From positions 186,001 to 250,000 of the forward strand of contig RSEH01000007.1 of NCBI GenBank assembly GCA_006503475.1: DNA of 64,000 bases, written 5' to 3'. The notes beneath the pieces were generated by a model. It did no database searches and was not told the DNA's origin. It saw only the letters and a program-made list of their open reading frames with translations. The position numbers and the translations under genes are program-made. Origin of the DNA: Stentor roeselii. Its lineage: Eukaryota; Ciliophora; Heterotrichea; Heterotrichida; Stentoridae. This document shows, piece by piece, positions 1 through 10,132 of this stretch (position 1 is the stretch's first letter; each line of letters opens with the position of its first letter).

Positions 1-3000
1 TCGCTAATCCTGAGATTGACGATCCTATCCCAGCTAAAGGTCGTGGTCTTTATTTTAATGAAACTCAGTATTTACGAAGCGTTGATGCCCTCTCGTTAAA
101 CACTGACTTCTCAATTGGACTTTGGTACAGGACTGAAAAAAATGGAGTGATTTGGTCAACGAAAAATGTGAAGATTTTAAATAGCAAAATTATCAGAATG
201 TGCTTGTTTAATGGATTTGATGATTATTGTGTTATGTCAAGTAATGCAACTGTCACTGGTAACTGGGACTTTGTGATTTATTCTGTGGAATTCGATGAAG
301 GATTGAAAACTACCAGAATATCTCGTTTAGAATCCGATAAAATTTACATAGAAGATCAAGTACAAGGTTATTCCTATCAAAACCAACCTGAAATAATCTA
401 TATAGGACAAGATGCTTACGGAAATTTCAAAGGTTTTCTCTATCAAGTCCTTGTTTGGAATACCCACTCATTTAATTACAAGTCATTCCTAACTTCTTTC
501 TGCATATCTGGAGCAACAGGCTGTGTCTGGCAAATTTCATTACCTTATTACTTTAATCCAGTTATCAATAAATTCCTTCTCTGCGACTCTGAATGCGAAA
601 AAGGATGTAACTGGTGGGGAACCTGCAACATTTGCAATGATTCCCGTTGCGATACCTGCGAAGATTACACAACTTGTTCGGGAAATTTCAATTTAAATTG
701 CTCATCAGACCTAAAAATGAGTGAAGATGGAAAATGTTGCAATATTGAATGCAAGGAATGCTTTGAAAAATATTTTTTTAGTTGTAAGACTTGCTTTGAT
801 GGTTTTTTTTTGATGGGAAGTGTCTGCGCCAAGGACTGTCCATTGGGATTTGAAGCGGTTAAGGGAAAATGTGAACAAAAAATAATAAAAGTGATGAAAG
901 TTGTTTTTGATACGATTAAAAACTGCACTGTTGATAGTGTCAACGGGATTAAGTTTCAGTCAGTTCAAAACTTTCAAAATTTCAGTAATTCAAGTGTGAT
1001 TCCTTCGAATAAACGAGGAGTTTTTTTCAGATCGACGTCTTTTATTACTTCTGAAAAGTTTCTCATGTTTTACAAGTTTACTGTGATTCTTTATATAAAA
1101 ATTGTCACTCCTGGTATTATCATGCAAAAAGGATTAAGTTCTTTAGAAGGATTTCCAAGTGAAATAAATTATTTTAGTAACAACAACTCTTTTAAATTTT
1201 CAGCCCCAGTGATAGGACTTTGGAAAAAACTGACTTTAACCTCTGAATCAAACTTAGAAGGTTTTTTTATTTCAAGACTTTATTTCAACTTGTTAAGTAC
1301 ATTATCTTCCAAAGCCTTATTCATCAATTTAGACTCAAATTCATCATTGATCCTTGGAGACTCTTTCAACTCCTTCACAGGTTTTATTTATTCCCTTTCA
1401 ATTTACCATACAACTACCAACCACTTGACACTAGAGCCAATTCCATCAATCTGCAGTGATTCAAATCAACTTTCCTGCCTTTCTGACTGTTCTTTTCAAT
1501 ACTTCGGCTCAGGTCTTTCATGTCTTCCATGTCCTGACTGTGAAAACGGCTGTCATTCTGAAAATTTCTGCAACTTATGCAACAGTGATCACTGTTCATC
1601 CTGTGAAACAGTAGCAGGCGAATGTTTAAATTGCATTGAAGGCTACGTCTTAAAAAACAAAACCTGTCTTTGCAAAAGCCAGGAATATATGAACTTAACC
1701 GGCAACTGTGAAAAATGCGATTTTAATTGCAAGGAATGTTTAAATAATTCTACTTTTTGTATTGAATGTGGAAATTTCTCAGTTATTGACAACTCAACTT
1801 GCAGGTGTATTGAAAGTTTCATTGAGAACCTTGATGCAAAGGATTACTTTCAATGTATTTGTCCTAATAACAGCGAATTGGTGAAAGGAAAATGTGTTTG
1901 TAGAGAAGGGTTTACTCGAATTGGACCTTCTTGCAAAGTTTGTGACTTGAGTTGTTTGACTTGCAAAGGACTGACTTATGCGGATTGTTTGACTTGTGCT
2001 GGAGTTTTGGACTTTGGGGTTTGTTTGAATAACTGTGCATTGGGATATGATTCTGTTCAAGGGGTTTGTGTGAAACGAGAAGGATTTGAAAAAGTTTTTG
2101 ATTTGACTTTTAATTATAAGGAACTACCTGGTAATGATAGTTCAAGTGGTGTGGTGGTTGAGTATAAATCAAGACTATCTCGTCAGCTTCAATCTGAACC
2201 TTCTTCAGTACTGTTTAGAGGGATTTACTTGAATGGTGTCAGTGATTGTTTTGAGTTTCCCTCTCCTCCGTTGGCTACTCCAATACTAAACTACAACTTT
2301 TCAATAAGTCTCTGGTTATACCCTGTTCAAGTCGACGGCTCTCTGATTTCTCAATCCTTTCTAAACGAATTCTCCTTCGCTCTAACAATCCAAAATACTT
2401 TCCTAGTTCTAGACTGTCCATTCACTTCAACTTCCTCAAAACTCACATCAAAATCCCCAATAAAAATCAACGAATGGTCAAATATAATCATTTCAATCTT
2501 TTTCCAAGGCTCAACAACAGGAAGACTAGTCCTAAACCAGCAACAGCCATCTCAAGTATTCCTCAAAGATCTTCCATTTATAGAAAAAATTGGTTCAATC
2601 TTTACCTTCGGTGAAGGACTTTCTGAGAATTTTAAAGGTTTTTTGTATTCTCTGACGATATTCAACATTATTCCTGAATTTAAGCAGGTCTCCAGTGGAA
2701 TCGTCTTTTGTGGACAAGACACTTCGAATGAAAATTGTCTCTCGTTGTGTCCTTTTGACCAGTTTTATGATGAGTCTGATAAGACCTGCTATGATTGTTT
2801 AAAAAAATGTGAAGACGGTTGTAGAAATAATGTGACTTGTAGTCAATGCCAGGATCCGTATTGCTTGATTTGTAATGATTTCTTTGGAGAGTGTCAGATA
2901 TGCAGTGATTTTTATCAGTTAGTAAATGGAAAATGCTTTAGTTGTGAGGATGACTTCATGTTTTTTAATCAATCGTGCATACCTTGCCCACAAGGAACCT

Positions 3001-4694
3001 ATGGAAAAAAAGGAAAATGTTATGAATGTCCTCCTGGGATGTTCTACGACAGTAAAACCTGCTCGAAATGTCCTGATCTCTGCATTTTCTGCAAAACCTA
3101 TAAAACCTGCATAACTTGCATTGAGAACTCATTTTTAAATGAATCTTATCAATGTGAATGCGCTTCTGGTTACGATATCAATAACTTCTGCTTAAAGTCC
3201 ACAACATACTTCCACGCAATCGTTTCAGTTTCCTTCGACAACGAGATAAGTCTTCAATTCTCAGAAGAACTTTCCTCTCCTCTGTTAATCTCAAGTATTC
3301 AGCTAAACTCAAAAAATCTCAACTTTTCAATAAACAAGTTATCAACAAACTTATTTATTCTTTCAGTGACCTACCCTGAGACAATCTCTGAAAACTCTAA
3401 ACTTGAAATTTCCTTCAATAAAAATCTATCATCCGTTAAAAACTCTTCAATTTCGCCTGAAATAATCACAGTAAACCTGTTCCCAACAGCGAAAGATCCT
3501 CTTTCAACTCTTATAAAAAATGCAAGAGACTTGGCAACAACTGGAGTAACTGCAGGACTTTCCATTTCACTTGGATCAAGTTTTTTATCATTCGATCCGA
3601 CGTCTTTTTTTAGTTTTATCAGCACAGCTGAAACTTTTTACCCGATTTCTTTATTTTCATGTGATTTACCTGCTGATTTAAAGATTTTTCTTGCAAGTAT
3701 CAGGGTGCAAAAAACTTTACCGAATTTTTTTGAATTGTTTTTAAGTGAAAAAGATGGAAAGGCAATTGATCAGAAGTTAAAAGACTTAGGATTTAACTCG
3801 AGTCTTATTTTAATGAACACTGGAGTTAACTTGTCGATTGGAATAGTTTTTTTAGTTGCGATGATTTTTTTAAAGGTACTTAGCAAGGTTGAAAAAATCA
3901 AACCTTTAGTGAAAAATATGAAAAAAAGGTTCGAATATGGAATTTTTATCAGGTTTTGGGTGCAGTCGTATTTGGAACTGTTTTTAGGAGCTTTTGTCAC
4001 TTTAGGATTTTCTGGATTTAGTAACTCGATTCGATCTTTTGACTGGTTTGTAGGACTTGTTGTTATGGTAAGGTTTAAACAGATTATTAACTTTTTAGGA
4101 ATTTTTCTGCTGTTTTTCTTGATTTTTAGAAGAAAAGGTGTCGCTGAAGATGGACTTGAAAGATTTTTTATTGCTTATGGCGTGATTTTTGATGAGTTTA
4201 AATCTGAAGGAATCTCTTCATGGATTTTTTATTTATTATTTGTGCTTAGAAGGCTTGTGGTGATTATTTTCGCTTTGTTTATCAAGGAAGGAGTTGTTCA
4301 ATTGATGGCGATTGTGTCTTTTTCGGTTTGTGTCTTGTTTTATGTGGCTTTTACCAGATGTTTTAAGAACTTTTTGTCTAACTTTTATGTTGTTGTCAAT
4401 GAAATTATTTATTTGGTCTCTGCTGGGTTTATTCTTCGGCATCTTATCAAAAAACCTGATGATAGCTTTAAACATGTCTCTAGATGTGTCACTGCGGCTT
4501 GGGCTTTGAATATTTTTTATGGAATTTCTTTGTTTGTTCAAACATTTTTTAGAAGATTTTTTAAGAAAAAAGCAGCGAAAGTTGCGAATTTAGAGGAAAT
4601 TACTTCAGTTGAAAAAATTGGAGGTAATTCTGGGTTCTTTAGAGATATTATCAACCCTCATAATTCGGTGAAGGATGAGAAGGGGTCTTTTTAG
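1..4694 (+). CDS. Partial large Cys-rich / LamG-like surface protein with C-terminal 7-TM region
   Basis: The frame is open from base 3 to the TAG at 4692-4694, so the 5' end lies outside the window; about 1563 residues are visible. Three LamG/concanavalin-like beta-rich stretches (bases about 3-560, 900-1430 and 2090-2690) alternate with three Cys-rich blocks of CxxC and CxxxC pairs (about 585-880, 1470-2080 and 2740-3180), like furin or growth-factor-receptor repeats. The last 250 residues (from about 3800) hold about seven hydrophobic helices separated by short basic loops, followed by a cytosolic tail. This matches the large ciliate family of Cys-rich multipass surface proteins. A sensory or adhesion role is inferred, and a TRP-like or channel identity for the 7-TM part is only a possibility. 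A decayed copy of the same type lies at 53.2-53.7 kb. Confidence 0.85.
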   Translation, partial: ANPEIDDPIPAKGRGLYFNETQYLRSVDALSLNTDFSIGLWYRTEKNGVIWSTKNVKILNSKIIRMCLFNGFDDYCVMSSNATVTGNWDFVIYSVEFDEGLKTTRISRLESDKIYIEDQVQGYSYQNQPEIIYIGQDAYGNFKGFLYQVLVWNTHSFNYKSFLTSFCISGATGCVWQISLPYYFNPVINKFLLCDSECEKGCNWWGTCNICNDSRCDTCEDYTTCSGNFNLNCSSDLKMSEDGKCCNIECKECFEKYFFSCKTCFDGFFLMGSVCAKDCPLGFEAVKGKCEQKIIKVMKVVFDTIKNCTVDSVNGIKFQSVQNFQNFSNSSVIPSNKRGVFFRSTSFITSEKFLMFYKFTVILYIKIVTPGIIMQKGLSSLEGFPSEINYFSNNNSFKFSAPVIGLWKKLTLTSESNLEGFFISRLYFNLLSTLSSKALFINLDSNSSLILGDSFNSFTGFIYSLSIYHTTTNHLTLEPIPSICSDSNQLSCLSDCSFQYFGSGLSCLPCPDCENGCHSENFCNLCNSDHCSSCETVAGECLNCIEGYVLKNKTCLCKSQEYMNLTGNCEKCDFNCKECLNNSTFCIECGNFSVIDNSTCRCIESFIENLDAKDYFQCICPNNSELVKGKCVCREGFTRIGPSCKVCDLSCLTCKGLTYADCLTCAGVLDFGVCLNNCALGYDSVQGVCVKREGFEKVFDLTFNYKELPGNDSSSGVVVEYKSRLSRQLQSEPSSVLFRGIYLNGVSDCFEFPSPPLATPILNYNFSISLWLYPVQVDGSLISQSFLNEFSFALTIQNTFLVLDCPFTSTSSKLTSKSPIKINEWSNIIISIFFQGSTTGRLVLNQQQPSQVFLKDLPFIEKIGSIFTFGEGLSENFKGFLYSLTIFNIIPEFKQVSSGIVFCGQDTSNENCLSLCPFDQFYDESDKTCYDCLKKCEDGCRNNVTCSQCQDPYCLICNDFFGECQICSDFYQLVNGKCFSCEDDFMFFNQSCIPCPQGTYGKKGKCYECPPGMFYDSKTCSKCPDLCIFCKTYKTCITCIENSFLNESYQCECASGYDINNFCLKSTTYFHAIVSVSFDNEISLQFSEELSSPLLISSIQLNSKNLNFSINKLSTNLFILSVTYPETISENSKLEISFNKNLSSVKNSSISPEIITVNLFPTAKDPLSTLIKNARDLATTGVTAGLSISLGSSFLSFDPTSFFSFISTAETFYPISLFSCDLPADLKIFLASIRVQKTLPNFFELFLSEKDGKAIDQKLKDLGFNSSLILMNTGVNLSIGIVFLVAMIFLKVLSKVEKIKPLVKNMKKRFEYGIFIRFWVQSYLELFLGAFVTLGFSGFSNSIRSFDWFVGLVVMVRFKQIINFLGIFLLFFLIFRRKGVAEDGLERFFIAYGVIFDEFKSEGISSWIFYLLFVLRRLVVIIFALFIKEGVVQLMAIVSFSVCVLFYVAFTRCFKNFLSNFYVVVNEIIYLVSAGFILRHLIKKPDDSFKHVSRCVTAAWALNIFYGISLFVQTFFRRFFKKKAAKVANLEEITSVEKIGGNSGFFRDIINPHNSVKDEKGSF

Positions 4695-5166
4695 TTTAGG
4701 AATTAAGGTAGATTTATAGAGGATTAATTTGAGTGTTGACTTTAAGCTAATAAAAATTGAAAAATCATTTAAAAGATTCAGACTATGTAAGGTGACTTAA
4801 TAATTCAACAATTTTTTTAGAGAGATTGAATAGTACTTAACTCTTACTTGATAAAGTTTTCTAATTTTATCTAGAAACTAATCAAATTAATCAACATTAC
4901 TATTATACCATTAATTTTTTTACCAAATCATCCATTATTCCCTAATAAAATAATATTTGAAAAACATTCAATCCTTCAATCAAAATAAAAAACATTAAAC
5001 TATAAATCCTATCCTCCTAAAACACAATCAAACCCTCCTTAAAACCATTTCTAAACAAATCCCTCTAATCCCAAAAAAACCCTCCAAAAAACCCCTAAAA
5101 AATCTTCCATCCACCAAATCCCTTCACAACCTTAACACCCTGAATATACAAAAAACCCTATAAATA
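4695..5166. other. Intergenic spacer between the surface protein and ANTH genes
   Basis: No gene is seen. The left part is the C-poor 3' flank of the upstream gene; the right part (4921-5166) is an almost G-free leader, listed separately. Confidence 0.7.
4921..5166 (+). promoter_or_regulatory. G-depleted promoter/leader region
   Basis: Only two G residues occur on the sense strand in these 246 bases, which are made of A, C and T with many CCCT and CCAAA runs, ending in ATAAATA just before the ATG. The same asymmetry precedes other genes here. A promoter or 5' leader role is inferred from position. Confidence 0.5.
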
Positions 5167-6855
5167 ATGGTGGATAACCTAAAGCGTTCCCTTTACGCAA
5201 TAAGAGCGGGTTCCGCATTCGAGAAGTCTCTCTTAAAAGCTACCTACGACGGTGACTTTGACCCTCCAAAAGAAAAGCATGTGCAGACAGTTCTTTGGTC
5301 TCTTCAAGGCAAGTCAGACAAGCATTCCCCAGACCAATCCCTGAACCTGACAGTCCAGCGTCTAAACACAGGCAAATGGGTGACGATTCTGAAATGTCTG
5401 ATGATTCTCCATCGAGGAATCGAGTTAGTCGGTTCAAATTTCCCGCAAAAAGTCGCAAGTTTGAACCTGTTACTAGGAAGTTTCAATGACCCGACAGAAA
5501 AAGGCAGTGCTCACAACAAGATAATCCAAGACTACTACTCTTACATCAAACTCAAAGCCTTAGCTTTCTCGAAAAAAGAAAGTCTTATGAACATTGAAGA
5601 CTCTGAAAAAGGAAGAACTGTGACTAAAATGAGGTCTTTCGAAGTTATTAAAGAACTTGGACTTTTAACTAACACCCTGGAAGGACTAGTGAAACTTGGG
5701 CCTAGTTGTCATCAAGCTCTTAAAAATTACCATTTAAGACTTACTCAAAATTGTGTCTTTTTGATATTAAAAGATTCTGCTAGTCTTTTTAAAGCTTGTA
5801 GCTTGTTAGTTGACAAGTCCATCGAAGTTTTTAACACCCTGGACAGATCTCATGCGGAAGTCGTTGCTGAGCTTTATCAAAAGTTTGAGACTTGCTCTAG
5901 GATGCTTGAGCAATTTTTCAAAATGTCTGAAATTTTGCCATATTCGGGACTTACGGTTCCTGTTTTTGTGAACCGCCCGAGAGATGTGGTTAATTCAATG
6001 AAGGATTATATTAGAGATCAGCCAAAGTCACAGTCTCGTGGCTTGAGTTCAGCTGCTGATAAAGAAGATGAGTCTTTGGGAATTGATATGTCAGCTGAAG
6101 AGCTTGAAGCACAGAGAGTCCTTTTGGAACAGTTTGAAAAAGAACATAAGAAGAAAGTTGATGATGAAAGACATAATTCTCTTATTTTTGACCCGATTCC
6201 TAGTCAGGCTAAATCTCCTAAGGCTGAACCTAGTAAGGTTGATTTGATTTTAGACTCGTTTAGCAATCCTCAGGCAGCACATCCCAACCCGGGTGCTCCT
6301 GGTGCGCCAGGCATGATGGCGCCAGGGATGATGGCTCCAGGAATGATGGCTCCAGGAATGATGAACCCTGGAATGATGAACCCCGGAATGATGAACCCTG
6401 GAATGATGAACCCCGGAATGATGAACCCTGGAATGATGAACCCTGGAATGATGAACCCTGGTATGATGAACCCAATGATGATGAACCCAATGATGATGAA
6501 CCCGATGATGACCGGTATGATGATGAACCCTTTTATGACTGGAATGTCTCCGATGATGGGAGTCAATCCAATGATGGCTGGAATGGGCACTGCCCCTATA
6601 AAGTCAAATCTAGACCCGACAACTCAGGCTTCTGGAAGCGCTATTCCTGATAATAAAAAAAATCCCTTCGCTGCTAAACCTTCACAACAAGGTGGAGGAG
6701 GACAGTTTATACCTGCGGGAGGGAATAATTTAGACAATCTTTTTGGATCGAAACCTGCACCAACTGCCAACTCTCGTGCGAATAACCCTTTTGAGTCTGG
6801 AGATAAAAAACCTGCGAACTCTGGAGCGAAGGACCCATTTTCAGATTTAATTTAG
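5167..6855 (+). CDS. AP180/CALM-type ANTH clathrin adaptor
   Basis: 562 aa. Residues 1 to about 290 form an ANTH domain: the N-terminal KATYDGDFDPPKEKHVQTVL segment corresponds to the phosphoinositide-binding entry of AP180/CALM, followed by LKCLMILHRGI typical of the helical solenoid. Proteins of this family bind PI(4,5)P2 and clathrin and help to form endocytic vesicles. The C-terminal half is unstructured and carries a Met-Pro-Gly repeat (11 tandem PGMM[A/N] pentapeptides), three NPF motifs (NPFMT, NPFAA, NPFES), which are EH-domain ligands, and a terminal DPFSDLI, a DPF-type adaptor-ear ligand. The start is chosen for the ATAATG context and for the position of the ANTH domain. Single exon. 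Confidence 0.93.
   Translation: MVDNLKRSLYAIRAGSAFEKSLLKATYDGDFDPPKEKHVQTVLWSLQGKSDKHSPDQSLNLTVQRLNTGKWVTILKCLMILHRGIELVGSNFPQKVASLNLLLGSFNDPTEKGSAHNKIIQDYYSYIKLKALAFSKKESLMNIEDSEKGRTVTKMRSFEVIKELGLLTNTLEGLVKLGPSCHQALKNYHLRLTQNCVFLILKDSASLFKACSLLVDKSIEVFNTLDRSHAEVVAELYQKFETCSRMLEQFFKMSEILPYSGLTVPVFVNRPRDVVNSMKDYIRDQPKSQSRGLSSAADKEDESLGIDMSAEELEAQRVLLEQFEKEHKKKVDDERHNSLIFDPIPSQAKSPKAEPSKVDLILDSFSNPQAAHPNPGAPGAPGMMAPGMMAPGMMAPGMMNPGMMNPGMMNPGMMNPGMMNPGMMNPGMMNPGMMNPMMMNPMMMNPMMTGMMMNPFMTGMSPMMGVNPMMAGMGTAPIKSNLDPTTQASGSAIPDNKKNPFAAKPSQQGGGGQFIPAGGNNLDNLFGSKPAPTANSRANNPFESGDKKPANSGAKDPFSDLI
6304..6510 (+). repeat. 15-bp coding tandem repeat (PGMM[A/N])
   Basis: In-frame 15-bp units of the type CCTGGAATGATGAAC encode about eleven PGMMA or PGMMN pentapeptides, followed by MMNP variants. 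Silent C/T changes between units (AACCCC/AACCCT) suggest recurrent unit expansion. Confidence 0.9.
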
Positions 6856-7822
6856 ATAGTAAGGATTATGATTTTTTTTATGTTCAGAGACTTGAGAAAG
6901 ATTTTTAAGGACTTTTTCTTTTTTTTCTTTGGTTGGGAAGTTTTAGGAGAAAGAAAAAAAGAAGAAATTTTAGTAAAATGGATTTTTTTAGGGTTTTATG
7001 CCTTTGTGAAAATTTATGGGTTTTTGGAATGATTAGGTGAAAATTTTTACAATTTATAGTGAAATTAATAAATAAAAGATAAGATATTATCATGTTGTAT
7101 TAGGAAAGCTAGGACCAGATATCAATCTGAATAAAAATAGAAATTGATAGACACTTGGATGATAGTTGATTTAATTGGATGTTTTGTAAAGAAATAAATA
7201 TCAATCCTTAATATGTAATTGTTCAAATATATTCCATAACGCTTTTTGTATATTCTTATCGAAATAAACAAATTAAATACTAACTAATATTAGTTTCTTT
7301 ATTTCTTACAATAGCATGATGACTTATTATTAACGAAAAGTAGGTAAGAAATGTAATATAGAGGTTATAGAAAGTATCAGAAAATTTATTTTAAGTAAAA
7401 GTGACAAATTTCTAAAAAAACTTTCAGAATGTTTAATGGTAATGTTTATGGATTGATAGTTTTTTATTTCTAAGACCATATAATAAATTGGTTAATAAGG
7501 ATTTACTATTAAACAGTAAAATTTCCAAGTCTTCGCCAATCCTTTCGATGTTCATAAGTGAATATAGTATCTATGGAATGATTTGATTTTCAAATAGTTT
7601 CATAACCAGTTCTAAGAAATAGATAGAAAATTAATAAAATCGATTATAACAAGCACGGGTATTAAATGGAGATCGTAAATTCATATATTTTCTTTACCCA
7701 TTCATTTTAAAGATAATTAATCTATCTTAAAGTCACTTAATCCATTAATTCCCTACTTTCCATATAAAACAAATTAAAAACCACATCTCTTAAACCTACC
7801 CAAAACCTATTCTCATAAAATC
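6856..7822. other. Long AT-rich spacer between convergent genes
   Basis: 967 bases between the ANTH stop and the stop of the minus-strand coiled-coil gene. The left part is C-poor, as in other 3' flanks. A TTTTAGTAAAA motif lies at 6968-6978. No conserved gene, RNA gene or clear repeat is seen. Confidence 0.6.
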
Positions 7823-8695
7823 TTAAAAATAAATATTTCTTCCAGTCCTTTTATTATCAACAGGAGCACTTCCACTGACCATCAATATTTCTGACTTAAG
7901 CTGTTGTATAAGTTCCTTTTGTTTTTTTCTTACAGCTTCCGACCTTTCAAAGCTCTGAGCCAATTCATTATACTCATCCTGTAGTCTGTGAATCATAGTC
8001 TTAAGTTCTTCTCTTTTCGACAGTTCTTTCCTCAAAGCTTCATTTTCTCTTCTAAGTTTTTCTCCAAGTTTTCTTTCTTTTTCAACCAAAACTCTTACTT
8101 TTTCTATTTGACGTGAATTACTCAAATTTTTACGTCGTGCTGGACTTGGAGTTATGCTTCTTTCCAAACGGGTCAGTTCTTTTTCTGAGTTTTCAATGTT
8201 TCTTGCACGTTCTCGAGACTCGCGAGAATTTCGGGACTCTTTTGAACCTCGAGACTCGTGAAGTTCTCGGATGTCTATTATTTGCCGCATCTTGTGGGAA
8301 TCACTGGGAACTGCTGACTTGTTTCTTCCTGAAGATCCCCTTGAACTAGCCTGAGAAGGTTGCCTAATAGAAGGTCCAGGTGACAAGTCACTTCTCTTAC
8401 TAAGTCCAACCGATGCGGGTTCATTACTTTTCATGACTTTAGCTTCAAGCATGCTAAGTCTTTCCCTAAGCATTCTAAGTTCATCAGCATCAGTATTTCT
8501 CTCCGACTTATCAACCGACCCAATTTTTCTAGGCGACTCTTCCTCCGAGTTGATTTCCAGTCTCAAGGCAACATTAGGACTTTCCCTTTTCTCCCTATTA
8601 GAAGTGTTTTCCCTGCTATCATGAAGAGCTTCCAGTCCTCGATCAAGAATCGAATGAAGTCTTCTTTCTTGACTGGGTGACAATTCAACACTCAT
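7823..8695 (-). CDS. Coiled-coil protein, unknown function
   Basis: 290 aa. Low-complexity Ser/Arg/Glu-rich first half (residues 130-175 are rich in SRxSRE) and a coiled coil at about residues 190-280, with heptads around VLVEKERKLGEKLRREN and RLQDEYNELAQSFERSE. Such proteins in ciliates are often cytoskeletal or basal-body components, but nothing here fixes a function. The ATG follows the stop of the upstream gene (8699-10132) by three bases, in the same frame, with the junction reading TAA-ATA-ATG. No 15-nt intron can remove that stop. The ATAATG context supports a real start, so two proteins are annotated; read-through to a 770-residue fusion cannot be excluded. Confidence 0.75.
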   Translation of the reverse strand: MSVELSPSQERRLHSILDRGLEALHDSRENTSNREKRESPNVALRLEINSEEESPRKIGSVDKSERNTDADELRMLRERLSMLEAKVMKSNEPASVGLSKRSDLSPGPSIRQPSQASSRGSSGRNKSAVPSDSHKMRQIIDIRELHESRGSKESRNSRESRERARNIENSEKELTRLERSITPSPARRKNLSNSRQIEKVRVLVEKERKLGEKLRRENEALRKELSKREELKTMIHRLQDEYNELAQSFERSEAVRKKQKELIQQLKSEILMVSGSAPVDNKRTGRNIYF

Positions 8696-8698
8696 TAT

Positions 8699-10132
8699 TT
8701 AATTATTTCTTAATTCAAGTTCAATTTCAAACTGCTCAAGACTCGTATTTGACCCAAATTTCAAGATTTTTTTAACTTTTTCAATAATTTTCACTTGTTT
8801 CTCGTTTTCTACTAATAACTTTGAGATTGCCTTCGGAATGTCTTCAACGTTTTTTGTGTTTAGACCTGATTGAAGAATTGATAAGATTTTTCCGTGAACT
8901 GGAGAAAAACCTGATGATTTTAATTCGAGGTACTCTTGGATTAAACGTTTTGTCCAGTTTAATGATGCTTTTGGACTTGGAGGAGATTTGAATGAACCTG
9001 GGGGCGAGTTTTGACTGATCAATTTTTGAAGTTTGTTGAAAAAAGTTGTTAGTGATGATTGAGACTTGACTTGTGAGGATAACAAGGAAACTGTTGGAAG
9101 AATGTCAGATGCTGATGAAAGGGATAATAAAGAAGTTAGGTCTTTCACTATTTTGCATGTTGTTTGATGACTGGGGGAAGGATGGTTTTTTTTTGAATGT
9201 TTTGATGAAGAACGTCTTGGTTTTGGAAGTGGAGAACTTAACCGGTCAGTTTTTTCACCTTCTGTTAAAAGAGCAGTCCTTCTACCGAATGAACTGCTTC
9301 TACCTATTCCTGAAAACAAGAGTTTTTTACCAGGTGAGAAACTTGAATGTCTTGAACCTCTTTTATCCTTATTTAAAGTTTTATATAAAAATTCATTTTC
9401 TTTTTGTAATTCTTCTATTTTCCTTAAATTTTTCGCATTATTCTCTGAAATTTCTTGAAATTTCATCTGAAGAATCTCGAAATTTTCATTGATTTTTTTG
9501 AACTCATTTTCATTTCTAAAGATTTTTTCCTTTAATCCGCGGTTTTCATTTAAAATTTCTTCTTTTTCCTTTTCTATCTTATCTGACTCACTGATGAGTT
9601 TTCGAGTAGAATTTTTAAGATCTTCAATATTCATGCATCCTTTTTTAAGATAAGCGATGTTATTTTCATCTTTAAACATTTTTTCTCGATATTTCGAGAT
9701 CAGGTCATCTTTTTCAGCGATTAACTGAATGTAATAAGCTCGACTTTCATGAAGATTCGCGAGAAGCTTTTTATTATGTTTTGTAAGTTCTTGTTCTTTT
9801 ATGCTTTGAAAGAACTGGGTGTCTGTTTTCATTGAAGTGTTTTCGAAGCCCGCTTCTTTTAGAACTTTTGAATCTTTTAACTCTCTTAGATCTGCTTCTG
9901 ACTGTGTTTTGAACAGGTAGTCACGGTTGGGAATGCCTTGAGAACCTTGGATTGGAGATAGTTTAGAGTCTTCGGGAATTCCAAGGTTTAGAATTGATGA
10001 GTCTAGGTCTCCTTGGCATGGGTTGAATGTACGGAGGTTGTAAGCTTCTAGGGAAGGGTTGTCTGATATGCTGAAGTTTTCTAGCTCTTGACGGATTTTT
10101 AGGATTTTTTCACGGATTCCACTGTCGGACAT
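8699..10132 (-). CDS. Coiled-coil protein, unknown function
   Basis: 477 aa. The N-terminal 100 residues have no recognised fold. A coiled coil spans about residues 110-265 (KIEKEKEEILNENRGLKEKI region), then a basic Ser-rich linker (RHSSFSPGKK to SKHSKKNHPS), and a helical C-terminal part. This resembles structural or centrosomal proteins only in general composition. It is the upstream member of the TAA-ATA-ATG pair with 7823-8695. Its leader is almost C-free on the plus strand, which means G-free in the sense direction. Confidence 0.8.
   Translation of the reverse strand: MSDSGIREKILKIRQELENFSISDNPSLEAYNLRTFNPCQGDLDSSILNLGIPEDSKLSPIQGSQGIPNRDYLFKTQSEADLRELKDSKVLKEAGFENTSMKTDTQFFQSIKEQELTKHNKKLLANLHESRAYYIQLIAEKDDLISKYREKMFKDENNIAYLKKGCMNIEDLKNSTRKLISESDKIEKEKEEILNENRGLKEKIFRNENEFKKINENFEILQMKFQEISENNAKNLRKIEELQKENEFLYKTLNKDKRGSRHSSFSPGKKLLFSGIGRSSSFGRRTALLTEGEKTDRLSSPLPKPRRSSSKHSKKNHPSPSHQTTCKIVKDLTSLLSLSSASDILPTVSLLSSQVKSQSSLTTFFNKLQKLISQNSPPGSFKSPPSPKASLNWTKRLIQEYLELKSSGFSPVHGKILSILQSGLNTKNVEDIPKAISKLLVENEKQVKIIEKVKKILKFGSNTSLEQFEIELELRNN

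Noticed and set aside
147-4694. Start of the first gene at base 147
   Set aside because: The codon there is GTG and the frame is open to the left edge with matching LamG-like sequence, so the gene is partial.
8695-8699. Hidden intron joining the two coiled-coil genes
   Set aside because: No GT-N11-AG of 15 or 16 nt spans the TAA; both sides look like proper ends.
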